Shown: positions 52,222 through 64,000 of the stretch, piece after piece
Numbering within the stretch: the first letter of the stretch is position 1
How the letters are laid out: every line of letters begins with the position of its first letter
Source of the DNA: Hymenolepis diminuta
Taxonomy: Eukaryota; Platyhelminthes; Cestoda; Cyclophyllidea; Hymenolepididae
DNA: 64,000 nt
Reading direction: 5' to 3'
Assembly (NCBI GenBank): GCA_900708905.1
Contig: CAADRB010000048.1
Span: 207,925-271,924 of the forward strand
Translations under genes and position numbers: made by a program
The notes under the pieces: generated by a model
The model's database searches: none
The model's input: the letters and a program-made list of their open reading frames with translations, nothing else
What the model was told of the DNA's origin: nothing

Positions 52222-52632
52222 CTACACCGTCTCCGCCTGTTGTAAAGATGGTAATGATAGTCCTTCTTTGCAGAGCCTCTTCCATGGTTGATCTTGAGCC
52301 ATTAAAGTCAATGCTCCCCTTCTTGATAACTTTGCCTTTTGACATCTGTTCCAAGCAGTTGTACAGCGCATCAAAAATGCGTAATATTCTGGTTGTGTTC
52401 GGTAGAGCGACGTCAGCGCATTTCCAATAATAAGGAAACTAGATGAATCGCTATTAATAGAGTTCTGTAGGATACTTGACGTCAGGATATCAACTGGATG
52501 AAGACCGCAAATTGGATCTGCCTCAACATCACCATCTGCTTCAACTGTAAGGCCTTCTCTTCGAGTTCCTTCAACAATGAAGGTAAAATAAATTAAACAG
52601 GCAAAATATGCCGGAAGAAGCCGCGGATTCAT
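52222..52632 (-). CDS. Small secreted protein, 136 residues, unknown family
   Basis: ATG at 52632, stop at 52222, single exon. The N-terminus MNPRLLPAYFACLIYFTFIVEG is a clear signal peptide; cleavage is likely shortly after. The mature part begins acidic (EADGDVEADP), has four Cys (ICGLH, MRCTT, NRCQK, RLCKE), a dibasic-type LSRRGALT site and KR before LCKEG. These are features of secreted, possibly processed, peptides. The CGLHPVDIL segment resembles the CGxHLVxxL of insulin-like B chains. But the second B-chain Cys and the CCxxxC A-chain pattern are absent, so I do not call it insulin. I chose this ATG over upstream codons because a TATA box lies 45 nt before it and the open frame further upstream crosses that promoter. 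Confidence 0.55.
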   Translation of the reverse strand: MNPRLLPAYFACLIYFTFIVEGTRREGLTVEADGDVEADPICGLHPVDILTSSILQNSINSDSSSFLIIGNALTSLYRTQPEYYAFLMRCTTAWNRCQKAKLSRRGALTLMAQDQPWKRLCKEGLSLPSLQQAETV

Positions 52633-52676
52633 TCCTTTGACTTGGTAACAAATTAGCAACCTAAAAGAGCTTGCGT

Positions 52677-52684
52677 CTTTTATA
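52677..52684 (-). promoter_or_regulatory. TATA box of the secreted-protein gene
   Basis: TATAAAAG on the minus strand, 45 nt upstream of the ATG at 52632. CCGATTGGTCAACC (inverted CCAAT) ends about 15 nt further upstream, and GCCAATCAC lies near 52745. This arrangement is that of a strong Pol II core promoter and implies a 5' UTR of roughly 15 nt. Confidence 0.55.
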
Positions 52685-53184
52685 ATTCTCTGGTTGACCA
52701 ATCGGATCAACGCCGGTGTGCGTATAGGTGAGCAGAGGTTTAGTGATTGGCTGAACCTGTCTATTTGTAACTGTGTGACCTTTCCAGGTCTATGGGAAAA
52801 AGAGGAGAGCACATATGTCACCATGTAGATGTCTTCTGATATTTTTAGAACAGAGAGAATGGTATGTGACCTTTTGTGGGAATGGGAAAAATTCCGAACC
52901 AAGTGGAATCCACCTTTGAATCGGCGGTCAAACTAAACGATATCAAAGATTATACGAATGATAAATGCATGAATAAATAGATAATATCAGAATCAGTAAT
53001 GTTATAAAAAACTTTTTTCCTGAAGATATTTAATACTCTACTCTACATTTTATTGGTTTATTTCAATGTGCCGAACTCCTAGCAACAAATTCACCTCAAA
53101 ACATTTAAAGCTTTTGTGATAAAGCGTGGTGACGTGCTCCTGTAGTCGGGCTACGTGGAATCCAGTTGGTGAAAGTTATCATCG

Positions 53185-53968
53185 ATGCATTCTGGCCCTA
53201 AGTACGTAGGTCTGATTTCATATTTTCCAATAAATCTCCCAATTCAACCTATTGGTCGACCAACTCTAAATACTCAGACGCTAATTACAAAATGGAAATC
53301 ACACCGACCAATGTGCATTGAAATTTCAAGTGATATTCTCCCGGCCAAGAATATCGAGGCCAATTTCTGGAATTCCCAGATTCTGTCACAAATAGGTGAG
53401 TTTAATAAGTACCATTCCAAAGTAATGTTCACATTGATTCAACTCTTAAATCCAAAAGATTTACTTTAAAGATATTTAAGAATATTTATTTGTTAGAAGA
53501 AATAGTCGTTCCAAAAAGGCTAACTATGAAATTACACACTTCCAGAACCATGGCGTATCGAGAGCTGGCACGACAAATTCCAAGAGGAAGTCCACAGCCA
53601 ACCTACAAAAAAAGACCTCGGTTTTGAGCAGATATACAAATTCTCTCCAATTTTCTTTACTTAGAACTAAAAGCAAGAAGAAGGTCATAGAAAGTCATGG
53701 TTAAGGCAATAAGATCAAAATGCTGACGAGTGAAACAATCACCGATGTCGATGTAAATTTCTTATTGGATAAATTCTTATCTAAAATGAATTCAAACCAA
53801 AACAGTGAGTTACGAATCCGGTAACTGATTGGGAATGTTGGTGCAATAGTAAGCAATGCACAATTGCGCTACTGCAGGGTCACTGTTCATCAACCACAAC
53901 GATCAGATCGTACTATTTTTGCTTCATTTCCAATCTGTTTAGAGCTTTCGGAAGAAGAGAGTGAATGA
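53185..53968 (+). CDS. Multi-exon gene of unknown function
   Basis: Exon 1 (53185-53395) starts MHSGPKYVGLISYFPINLP, includes LITKWKSHRPMCIEISSD and ends ...FWNSQILSQI before GTGAGT. Exon 2 begins at 53546 after CACTTCCAG with EPWRIESWHDKFQEEVHSQP and can run to a TAG at 53664. Alternatively it can splice at 53620 (weak donor GTTTTG) to 53706. The third exon reads NKIKMLTSETITDVDVNFLL ...SKMNSNQN, with donor GTGAGT at 53805. The last (53943-53968, acceptor TCTGTTTAG) adds KLSEEESE and stops. All these junctions keep frame, and composition is clearly coding-like. I recognise no domain or family. The true start could lie in an undetected upstream exon. Divergent from the gene at 52632. Confidence 0.5.
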
Positions 53969-54391
53969 ATAATTGAGTACAATTCTCAATGTTGACATCA
54001 AATTCAATCAAAAAGTAACAGCTGAGCTGAAAAGTGAAGAAGTTAGCACCGGGGAACAAATCAACCTACATTTTCCCAAACTGTTTCTAATAATTAAAGC
54101 TGCGTCTGTGTTTGTTCAAACAGTATAATATCTTTACTAATAAAAAAAGGAAAAATCAGAGAGCAAATGAAAACAAAAAGGGGTTCACAATGCAAATTTT
54201 TAGATCCATTCTAAGATCCTTTAAACAATAGAGCAACCATTATACCCTAAATATTCATTCTTTGAAGAAAATTCTTACCGTCACATGTTTGAAAGCACTA
54301 ACCGATTGGGAATATTATCATAAATATATTAATCTTTTCATTTATTTATAAAGATTTTAATTACTACATATACTTAGAAGTGTGTAATTTT
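53969..54391. other. No gene seen
   Basis: A/T-rich DNA between the unknown gene and an assembly gap. Confidence 0.45.
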
Positions 54392-54441
54392 NNNNNNNNN
54401 NNNNNNNNNNNNNNNNNNNNNNNNNNNNNNNNNNNNNNNNN
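54392..54441. other. Assembly gap (50 N)
   Basis: Run of unknown bases of round length, probably an arbitrary spacer. Confidence 0.95.
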
Positions 54442-57400
54442 CGAAAGAAGTTGTGAAGATATTTTTAAATGATTTTTCAAAGAAACAAGCATTGAATCGA
54501 TTGTCAGCGTCGAGAATGACAGCTGGATAAGTGATGCTGCGCCTGTTTTGAATAAGTAATAAAACCAACTAGAAATCGGGCACTGGAACGAAACGGTGAT
54601 CCTATCAGTAATACAAAACCACTTCTTTTCCATCTGCAGACATTCGTGCTTAACTGTTCTTGTACATAATCCCTAGTGATGAGGATTCGCCCTTTTAGAG
54701 ACGGGAGTCAACATTCCTTGCTGTATTATCCATGACAGTTCATTCTAACAAAACTCCCCCTTAGATTGATGCAATTGGTATCACAGGTTCTCCTTTCTTT
54801 TATGAAACCATTTCATGTATAATTTACTTAATATAAATATCGGAGTTTTACTAATTTCTTAGCTCTCAAAAATATTCTCGATTTTTCTTATTCAGATGAA
54901 ATAGTCCGCCTTACTATTCTCAACAAGTTTACACTTTTCCTAGCAACCCAGTTAGATGGTCTGACGTCCACTAACTGAGAACGATATATTTCAAATTTGT
55001 CAGGTGTAAAATGTTACAAGAATATTTAATTTTGTAATAATTGCCTTGTAATCGACTGAAGTTGACTCAAATTCATATAAACAATGAACACATCAGTGGC
55101 ACAATCTTTGATTGCAAAGATCACATTTACAGACACAATAATAAATAAAAATTTATATTCAGATATAGTTTTTAAAAGTACATTCAACATGGGAACAGGT
55201 CGAAGTTGAATAAAGTACGTTTAAATAATTACACCAATTTATTATTTAAGTAGCGGAGCCAACTATAGTTTGGCAGATTATAATTTTATAATTATAATTT
55301 TCAAATGTAATATTAGTGACTATTTAATTTTATTTCAACTGAAATTTTGCTTTGTTTAAGTTTTATAATATTTTTTTGATTAATTACAAATTACTTAACT
55401 CTCCCTTGAAAATGATTTTTGCAAAATATTCATTATTAAAAGGACTGCCTTAATTATCGTATCCGCGAAAAAAATCAAGATCTTCGAGAATGAGTCCGCA
55501 TTTAGAATGATGCTAATACAAAGGGAGGTACATTAGAACATTAGAAATTTAATGTATTACTAAACTATTGTTATTATACTTGCGTAAGTTATATTATCCT
55601 GAAGATGTAGCAGTGACCTTGGGAACCATGCAGAAAAGTTGGGTATTGAAACTTGATAATGCACCGCCGCCATTTCGATGTCGTTTAGGTCGCATAAAAC
55701 TGAGTAAAGAGAAGGTGGATTTTTATCCCAGAGACAGTAAAGGTCCAGAGAAATCTCCCGAGAAAAACTCCAATGGAGATAAAAACTTCAATATCGACAG
55801 TTATTCGAGTTTTGGTAACGTCAGATGAAAAGATACAAACTGATCACCAGCACTGCAACAACAGAGAGAGGACGCTTAAAATTTTCTTCGTCGCAATGTT
55901 GTCAATGTCGGGCGGTATTGGAAACTGACTCGTATTTTGCAAAACAGACCCCTAACTAGAAGTGGTAATTTAATTACAATGAGGAAGCATGCATTTATTA
56001 CGAATTTACAGTAAAAACATTGTTTACCTAAACTTATATCATTAAAACATTTATTGACCGCTCGGAGAAGCCTTTCTATACAAGCAGAGATGGACTGGAC
56101 GTGCTTCCTGACCTGCACATATGAAATATCAGGAGTGGAGAAATACAAAGTGAGCTCTTATCTACGGAAGTATTACAAATTATTTCATTAAACATTTGAG
56201 ATTATCAGAGCCACCTTGTCGGTATGTTTGTTGATTTCAGGCCATTTGAGGGCAAAATTTTTTTGCGGTATGTAAATAAAAATTTTAATAAATAAACCGC
56301 ATGCAAAAATAGGCAACTTTTGTGGCTAATGTCGATGGTAAATTGAAACTTGTATCTAGATTTGATTAAATCCACTAAGAATGCCCGCTTATTTAAACAA
56401 ATTATTGGAATCCGTTATCCTTATAAGTAATATTATCATACAGAAGAAATATTTACACAGAATATTCCGTTAGTGACGCACTTATAAAGTATTTCCACGG
56501 AAATGTGCCTTAACCGTGATTTGGATTATATGTGAAAAGGAGGAAGTATATTGCAGAAAAGGTCCAGTTAGGCTGCATTTCAAGTGTATTCTTTTCCTCC
56601 CACTCTGTTTCATCTTGTCGAAGATATTTCAATCTCCCTCTGGTTTTTCAATATCATTCTTTGAACATGTTGCATGAAACAGTTTCTATGTGCGAATATG
56701 TTTGTGTTCGTACTGTAGACCAATCGCTGCATTTCACCTCGTACCACAACAATGGGCTACTGATTATCACTTTTACTCGACTCTGCGACCTGATTCAGCA
56801 GAGTAATTTGTCGATCTTATTACTATAGGTTAGCTTTAAGACACGTGGTGCAGGCACTTATTTCTCACTTTCTCTACGTATTCTTTCTTCTTGTTCTCTC
56901 TTTCCCATGATCTGCGTTCTCCTCTCCTGCTCTTGATTTTTAAATGATGTTGAGCAGTATAATTTCTCCTATTCGCAAATCTTGGCATTCTGATTTGAGA
57001 GCTCTAGTTGTCTGTCTTCAACCTCGAACACTAGTCTCCGCATTTTTGTGAATCTGGCTCAATCTCCTACAAAACTGGTGACCTCTTACTTACATACAAT
57101 TCAGTAATCTTACAATTCAATGCGAATTAACACCAGGTAAGCTTTTTGATTAAACAATATTCGATATATGATGATCCAATATATTATTGTTGACAGTCGT
57201 CAAAAGGGTTACCGTTTGATTATTTACAATTATACTTTAAATTCGAGTTCAAATGTAACCAAATTGAAATCCGGAAGCAGTTTCTGCACGTAGACTTAAT
57301 TTTATTTATTTAAATTAACTTTGACCTTACCTCGAGATAAGTAAACCCTCAAATGCCAACCTTTAAAGTCTGCCAATTATATACGACCCATTAGTTCACC

Positions 57401-58676
57401 TCAATTTCGATAGACCCCCTGTTGATATTCTATGAAATACAATAAATTGTAATCTCCTTGAAGGAGGAATTCAGAAAGGTGATAAATTAATTACGGTTTG
57501 AGGCTGAACTGCTTTTTACTATATACATCCTGTTAATCAGCCGGGAGTATTTATTTTATCAAACACTATAACTCAGCTGAAGATCACTAACGGGGTTCGG
57601 CTAGAATAAAATTTTAGTCATATCAGTTCTGAAATATTAAAACTGTAAGCTCCTAAATATCATAGAGGGACACTTTTCCTACTCGATTATTGGCGGTAAA
57701 AATTAATCAAAGTACCGAGATCGGCCCTCCTTGATTAAAAACCGGTCAATAAGCCCTGAACATCGTAAATAAACACTTAGGACAACTAGGAAACAACCGC
57801 ATGTGTTCGACGTAGGTACAAACCTTCAGGAAGTCAGAATAAAATTCAATAGTAGTTGAAGTAACTTTGGTGGGAATCAATCGAGGATAAGTTGTTTTAA
57901 TTGAAGGCAAAATTATTTTTAACCGACAAAAACGCTAAATTTTGAAATATTTCTTCAATAGTGATTGGTTTTATGCTCAACCATTAATCATTAATTAATA
58001 ATATTATGTCTAAATGTAAAAAAATACGAAAATATTTGTATAGACCGGTTGACAAGCTCACATTCTTTCTAGAATGACCTTCAAAATCAACACTACATCC
58101 TTTAACGGCTCTTCTTTTAATCTGTTAGTGGATGAAGTAAAAATTCAATTGTAATGATTCAATTTGTGTCTGTCCTGGATTCTCCTCTTATCTTAGAATT
58201 TTCTCACTTCAATTGAAATAAAAACAAGATCCTGCAAACTCTATGAGGAAATCATATTCTTCTTCCAGGTTTTCAAACAGAAACCAATCCTTATTAGATT
58301 ATATCAAATCACACATTTGAGCAAGTTGAAAATGATCCTATTTTCAGGCATTTACTATCCCATTTTCGATTTATTGATTATCGATGCCTTGACATCTAGA
58401 AATGGATTTTGAAAGTTGATTTCTATGTAATTCATTGAAATCGATCGGTTATTTCTTTTAAGCTTTGTTATCTAATACCTTGATAAATTCAAAAAGTGAA
58501 AATTTTTTGAAATTCCGTTAGGATAAAATCCAAAGCCGCGTTTTCTTGAACATTTCCAGACAATTTTGACATTTCATATATATATATATTTCTATTTTAG
58601 GAAATGACCTTGAATTTGATAAACATAAGACTCAAATATTTTGATGATTGTTACAGACTTAGAATTAAAAGTATTT
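54442..58676. other. No confident gene
   Basis: Mostly A/T-rich. A pyrimidine-rich plus strand lies at 56560-57000. Apart from the candidate reading frame at 55628 I see nothing to annotate. Confidence 0.4.
55628..55828 (+). other. Candidate coding exon or small ORF
   Basis: From ATG 55628 the frame reads MQKSWVLKLDNAPPPFRCRL, GRIKLSKEKVDFYPRDSKG, then a charged KSPEKNSNGDKNFNID stretch to a TGA. It is open upstream to about 55568 (...YYPEDVAVTLGT). Composition is rich in K, D, E, P and N and unlike neighbouring chance frames. A possible donor GTAACG occurs at 55816. No family recognised. Confidence 0.3.
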
Positions 58677-58893
58677 CTGGTGCAGTCGTCAGCTTACACG
58701 TCTGACAAGTCAGAAGCCACAGGAGCAATGGCCATTGGTGTATATACAGTGATACATGTGACCACTCCCTATATAATTCTGGTAAACAAGAGAGATAGTA
58801 AAATATGAGTTACCGACAAGAGCGGCTACAGGATACCTTTTTTCAATTTCCGAACATTTCTTCTAATGGGTTTGGGAAGTTTCATTATGGACT
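58677..58893 (+). mobile_element. SINE-like element, plus strand
   Basis: Head GGTGCAGTCGTCAGCTTACA, CGTCTGACAAGTCAGAAGCC and a decayed B-box position. The tail has GAGTTACCGACAAGAGCGGC then ACATTTCTTCTAATGGG and TTTGGGAAGTTTCATTAT, matching the family tail of the 6.9- and 50.0-kb copies. Confidence 0.55.
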
Positions 58894-61800
58894 GACTTAA
58901 ATTTCCTTAAAATGCCTGTGCTAAACAGATCTATCATCGCATGGTCGTTAGGAGATACAATGGATTCAATTTCGTACTGTTAATTATTCAAAAAATTTTA
59001 CAAATCAATAAGTTTTGAATATCGCGGGTTTATTTCACTATTCTATTATAAAATATTTTAAAAATGCTTCATTTTATTAGAGTCATTTAACTTCACTATA
59101 AACTCAATAAAAAATATACGAAATTTTTTAGAATTTGTTGCATTTGTTATTAAAAATTAACTAAAAATTCAATTTATGTTAGGTAAATTAGAAACAGTTA
59201 CATCAGAAAAATTACTAGAAAATCGTATTCCACTAGTCATTGTCACTGTCCATCTCGATTAATGGGTGGGACAAAGATGTCTTTGTCGAAATTATACTAG
59301 TTAATACTTCTCCCAATTAGAAAATTCTCTTCAGCCTTCGAAAGAGTTCCTAAATCTGTTCTTAGAATACACCTCTCGAACTTTCTAGTATGCATCCTGT
59401 AAGTATAGCCGCATATAGCTATTTCGCGCGGACTTTTTCACCAGCTCCTGACTTGAATTTCTGGTACCTACTTACAAAAATGACATAACTTATTATTGAA
59501 GGAAGTAAATTTGATTAAATGTTTCTTTGGAAAAATATACCTGTATTTTCACTCTTTAAATAAAATTTCCATTAAAAATTACTAGAAGATTTTGAAAATC
59601 ATAAATCAACCAATCATTTACTATTTAGAAGATGCATAATTGCATTTTGTTTAAACGATTTAAATCATATTTAGAAATTTGTCGTCAAAAAATTCGCGCT
59701 TGATTTCGATATTGTTAAGAGATCGGGCATCAATGTAGTTTAATATTACTAATAAACTTTTTGCAGAAATGGAATCCAGAATCACTTATGAGCAGTTAAT
59801 CAAGAAAAGCCGTCGAATTTACAAATTCACCATATCGAAACACTCCTGAACATTGGACTATTTCTCTGTCACTTTGACTTGCTAAAAGGATCACACATTA
59901 CCTTTAAGAAATGAGACCTACAATTAACCCATATTCATCTCTTTAATCGGAACCTCACTAAATATTTCGAAATTAATGCCTTTTATAAAGATCTTTTCAT
60001 GTTATACGATCAGAAGACATGGAAATTTGAGTTCTTATAGTTGTTGAGATGTGTCAAATACCGGATGGCAACTATTCTTAGAACTCTATCTTGGAAAAGT
60101 CATGACGTGTGCAGAAGTGGTTTCAGAAGAAATCACAGTCAAATATACACAAAGTTGACTTTTTTCCTTTGGCGGTAGGTTAATGACAACCAGCTTAACT
60201 TATAAATGCTTCAATGATATGTTAGATGATGTCCCGAGGTTGGCGATGACTCATTGGCGCGCATTCATGGTGGTATAAAACTGTCAGAGTAGATTCAAGC
60301 AAAAATGCGAGATGTTCCAGCAGAAATCCTAGAAATGTGATTCTACAACCAAGACTGTTATCGAAAACAATTGACTTTAAATTGGCATCGGACTTCTCTG
60401 TCGATTTTCGACGACGACTGGGAGGAAAATCCAATAAAATAATGTCTAAGTCGAACAATTTGGAATGTAGAGCAAAAAATGGTTGAAATATCCAACCAGG
60501 TGAGACATGAGCTGAGGTCCATGAGGGGGTAGTATTTTATTTAATAAGTAAAATTTTCGTAGCAATTATTATTGAACTTCGCAGAAAACAATCATTCCGT
60601 TTCCGAATGTTTGAAGTCTTTGGAAAGAGAAGATTGATACAGTTGTCTTGTGTTAGATAACCCAGTTTAATCTCTTACCATTTAAATAAAATGGCAAAGC
60701 CAATAAAGAGCACCGTTACAGATATACCGACGTTTTCTTATGCCACACTACTGTTAAACTCCAAGGCGAAATTTTCTTTCCCAGATCGCACCTAGTTATA
60801 TCATGTTAAGTTCCAACTGGAGGAAATAGATGCAAACACCATAGTTCTAGGCGAGACCAAGACCTTAGTGTCAAGATACCAGGTGCCTAAATTTAACCCT
60901 TAACATCTTCTAGAAAAATCTACTTTCAACTGAAATAGCATCCAAAGTATAATGAGCAAAAGGAGCAATCCTTTCTTGATTGAGTTCTAAGATGAAAATT
61001 AATCAACTGCAAATAGAATCTCCTTTTCTTGGTAAAGTGTTTAAACAATCACAACTGCCTATATTTACAAACTTTATTAATAATCTGTAAAATATTGTTT
61101 TCCGTCTCACTTGTCTAGTTCAAATATAATTGGAGCAGCATATTATTAAGTTTTTAATAGGTGTTTATCATTTCGATGATAGGAGTAGTAAACATTTAAG
61201 AATATTATGACGCAAATTTGGTCACTCTTCCCACACTTTACAAGACAGACACCAATAGAATTAAATCAGAGACCTTGAAAACTATTTAGACTCTGGATTT
61301 CCGAGGCAATAACGAAAACTGCTCCTCAACAATTTGATAATCTAGATTTATATAAACAAATTTTCCGACTTTAATTGATTTCCTTTTTACCCAATAATTA
61401 GAGTAAATACATTCATTATTTCTGGCTATATAAGTGGTGGGATTTTTCAAATTTAAACGTTTTCTCAGTAAAACAATGACATTCGTAAGTTCAAATAATT
61501 AAATTTAAAATTTTCCTTAAGGTTCAAAAGGAGAAGGACTCCAATCCTGAGGAAACGATGTGTGTAACAGTAGCCAAATCCTCAGAGGATGATGACACAT
61601 CTACTCGGCAGTCCTTAGAACAACTTACCTTATGATTTTCTGATAAGAAAAAAGCTTATTTCACTTCTTACGTGTTCTATCGTTTTGATAATACTCATTG
61701 ACATTTTTTCAGCAGCTTAACCCAACTGGGGAGATTACAGTGGATTATGTCAGTTAACTTTTGCCACTTGAATTTTGACAATCTTGAACTGTACCATGTT

Positions 61801-63095
61801 CATATTGATAGTCAAATTCGTACAATTCGTCCTTCAACCAATCAGTTGTTTTAATCTTGGTACATAAATGCATGCAATTAGAAATTTCTTATTCATTCTT
61901 GCGAGTAGACTTGATATTTTTCCTAGTTGTGGCGCTGAAACTTGACGGAACTTCAAAATTTGATTGCAACTGCAACTTGCTGACTCTCATTTGTTATCAA
62001 AACGATTTGGTAAAAATGAACAGTTAATGTGGATAGTTCCTAGAAGCTGAACGACAATATGCAAACCCTCAGGCATAAGACGGAGAGAAAAATCGTGGAG
62101 ATATCCGTTAACACAACATATTTCTCTTAATATCGACTGTGACCTGGATTTTATTTGCTTAAGACCTACTTACTTTGGATATTTGCGAGCGTTAAGTATG
62201 ATTTGAAGATCATGAATGATTTAGAATTTGTTCTAATTTTGGTTCACGTGATAATTCCATACACCTATTACTCTAAAAATGCGGTAACACTTACGTACCT
62301 CCAAAATGTTGGATAGTTCTGTCAAGCCCTATGCTATAGAGTTCGGCACACTTACTAAGACCCCAGAGCTAGAGATTTAACCAGACATTTGTTGATGAAA
62401 TTCATAATCTATTTATACCGTTGGTACAAGGTTTGCACCAACAGTGATTGGCCGAAGATTGGATCAATCATTGTTCTTCGTTAAGCTATATGTCAGACAA
62501 TTGCGTTCGTCATATCTTGACTTCCCATACTTATGGAATGGGAGGTCCCATACTTATAGAATAACTTTCCGTCTTCCTTTCAGACATCATTTTCATCATT
62601 AAAACTCTTGAGGAATTCATTATTGATTGTTATTTTTACCAGAATTATATCAATGATTAACTATTGTTCATTACTAATAATCGGAAAAATAGTTTTACTA
62701 ATTGCACTTTTAGGTGCTCATTCCAGATGTTAAGGACCACTTACTTTATGGACGACTTTCTAATGCACGTCACCTCGGGTTACTTAAATATAACAATATC
62801 TGAGATTTTAATATTTCTAAATGTTTGCCTTACTATGATGGATGTATTTAGAGATGTGATGCACTGAATTATCCATTTGCTCTACCTAAGAAATGCATTT
62901 TTAAAATCCTGTTCTCTAAACAAGTACAGAACCTTCTCCGATCCTAACGTCCTGAAAATCGTTCAACTACATAAATCCAAGTATGGGGAAATAATATGTC
63001 CAAGGTAGATATCCAAATGAGAGACTGTATCTTTAATACTGTACATTATTTGATCCAATAGTAAATGCACTATAAAATGTATTCTCAAATCTGAT
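58894..63095. other. No gene seen
   Basis: A/T-rich DNA. A GGTATAAAACTG word near 60270 is followed by only an 11-codon frame. A 78-codon minus-strand frame (60222-60458) lacks any support. Confidence 0.45.
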
Positions 63096-63916
63096 CTAAA
63101 TTGCCCGATTTTGCAGTTGTGCTAGCCATTGGCGATCCAAAGGTCGGAATCGACGAATTTTCGGTAGGACGGGTGTGACCGAAGCCGAAGAATCAGGGAA
63201 AACCACTTCAAAGATACCGCTGAAATGACAGAGTTTCAACTGGAAAGCATTAATAATCTCCTTTAAACGCTGTTTCTGACTCTGAAAAAGAAAAAAATCA
63301 TATGAGCATCATGCTCAAATGTAAACTACCTCATACTAACTTAAAATAAATCACATTCTAACACAAAAAACACCTTTTGTGTAAATTAACTTTCAAGAAA
63401 CTGATGCAACTTGACCCTCCTTTCATAAACAACAAGAATGAGAAACTTTCCTGCATGTATTCCCATACATTAAAATATTACATTTATATTGAGACTTAGA
63501 AAAATCTCGGTTGGTAATAAACACTTCTCCATTTTTCAAATCAGATGGAAGTCAAAATTAATTTGAATTTAGTCCTAACATTTCCCCACAGTTAGGGAAC
63601 TTTTGATTCAAAGCAGGCCCTGATGAGAACTCATGCAAAGAAATGGTAAATGAAACATATTTTTTGTAAATTTGATGTCGAAGTTCGCAGAAAAACATAC
63701 AAACAATGAACAAAAGAAGAGATAAATCCTCCTAAAGAGTATATTTATCATTTCAACAGGAAAACTCACGATAAGCAAATACACCAATTGAAACAAATTA
63801 TAGCGTAGCACTGGCCTAAGAATGGGATATGTTTTCTGATTGAGATTTTCCACATGACCAACCACAAGTGAAGTTGAGAAGTTAACATAGTCAACGCCTA
63901 CATAGACCTTGTTGAC
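63096..63916 (-). CDS. C-terminal two exons of an unrecognised protein
   Basis: Exon 63916-63770 (49 codons, acceptor TTTGGTTACAG, donor GTGAGT) reads VNKVYVGVDYVNFSTSLVVG, HVENLNQKTYPILRPVLRYN and LFQLVYLLI. After a 488-nt intron ending CTTTTTCAG, the last exon (63281-63096, 62 codons) reads SQKQRLKEIINAFQLKLCHF, SGIFEVVFPDSS and KIRRFRPLDRQWLAQLQNRA to a TAG. Both exons are exactly phase 0. Varied composition, consensus splice sites and a proper stop make this a strong structural prediction. I do not recognise the family; it looks like the helical C-terminus of a cytoplasmic protein. Upstream exons lie beyond 64000. ATTAAAG occurs about 60 nt past the stop as a possible polyadenylation signal. 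Confidence 0.6.
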
Positions 63917-64000
63917 CTGTAACCAAATGTAGCCTATATTGAAATGAAAGTTCACTATGACAGGCGTAAAAAGTAGTTGATTTTGGCCACAATTCAGGAA

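Overview
This is A/T-rich eukaryotic DNA whose gene structure points to a flatworm, most likely a cestode. Introns are mostly very short (37 to 78 nt) with a few kilobase-sized ones, genes are sparse, and diverged SINE-like and mariner repeats fill much of the rest. The assignment comes from gene style and repeat content and is an inference; no search could be run. Four N-runs or ambiguous bases (25088-25112, 40387-40397, 43340, 54392-54441) show it is a scaffold piece.

Layout. 1-12.9 kb: no convincing gene; at least six copies of one tRNA-derived SINE-like family. 13.05-15.74 kb (-): 5' two coding exons of a septin of the SEPT7 type; its 3' exons are not found. 17.79-21.83 kb (+): a complete eight-exon ISY1 (spliceosome NTC) gene, the best-supported gene here. 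Intron 5 carries a 1.15-kb repeat whose exact inverted twin lies at 31.26-32.41 kb. 27.34-27.98 kb (-): terminal exon of a PRDM3/PRDM16 (EVI1/MECOM)-type zinc-finger factor. 36.7-40.1 kb: two mariner-type transposons of different lineages, one decayed and one 1352-bp copy with both inverted ends and TA duplications. 40.4-41.1 kb (-): candidate secreted-protein locus with a TATA box. 41-52 kb: mostly repeats and featureless DNA. 52.2-54.0 kb: a TATA-driven minus-strand gene for a small secreted protein, next to a plus-strand multi-exon gene of unknown function. 63.1-63.9 kb (-): two terminal exons of an unrecognised conserved-looking protein.

The genes do not form a pathway or operon; septin, splicing factor and transcription factor are independent single-copy eukaryotic genes. 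I see no CRISPR, no operonic system and no convincing novel system. The items most worth a second look are the identical inverted 1.14-kb segments lying between diverged homologous flanks, the isolated ISY1 start codon, the SINE family, and the small secreted-protein gene at 52.2 kb.
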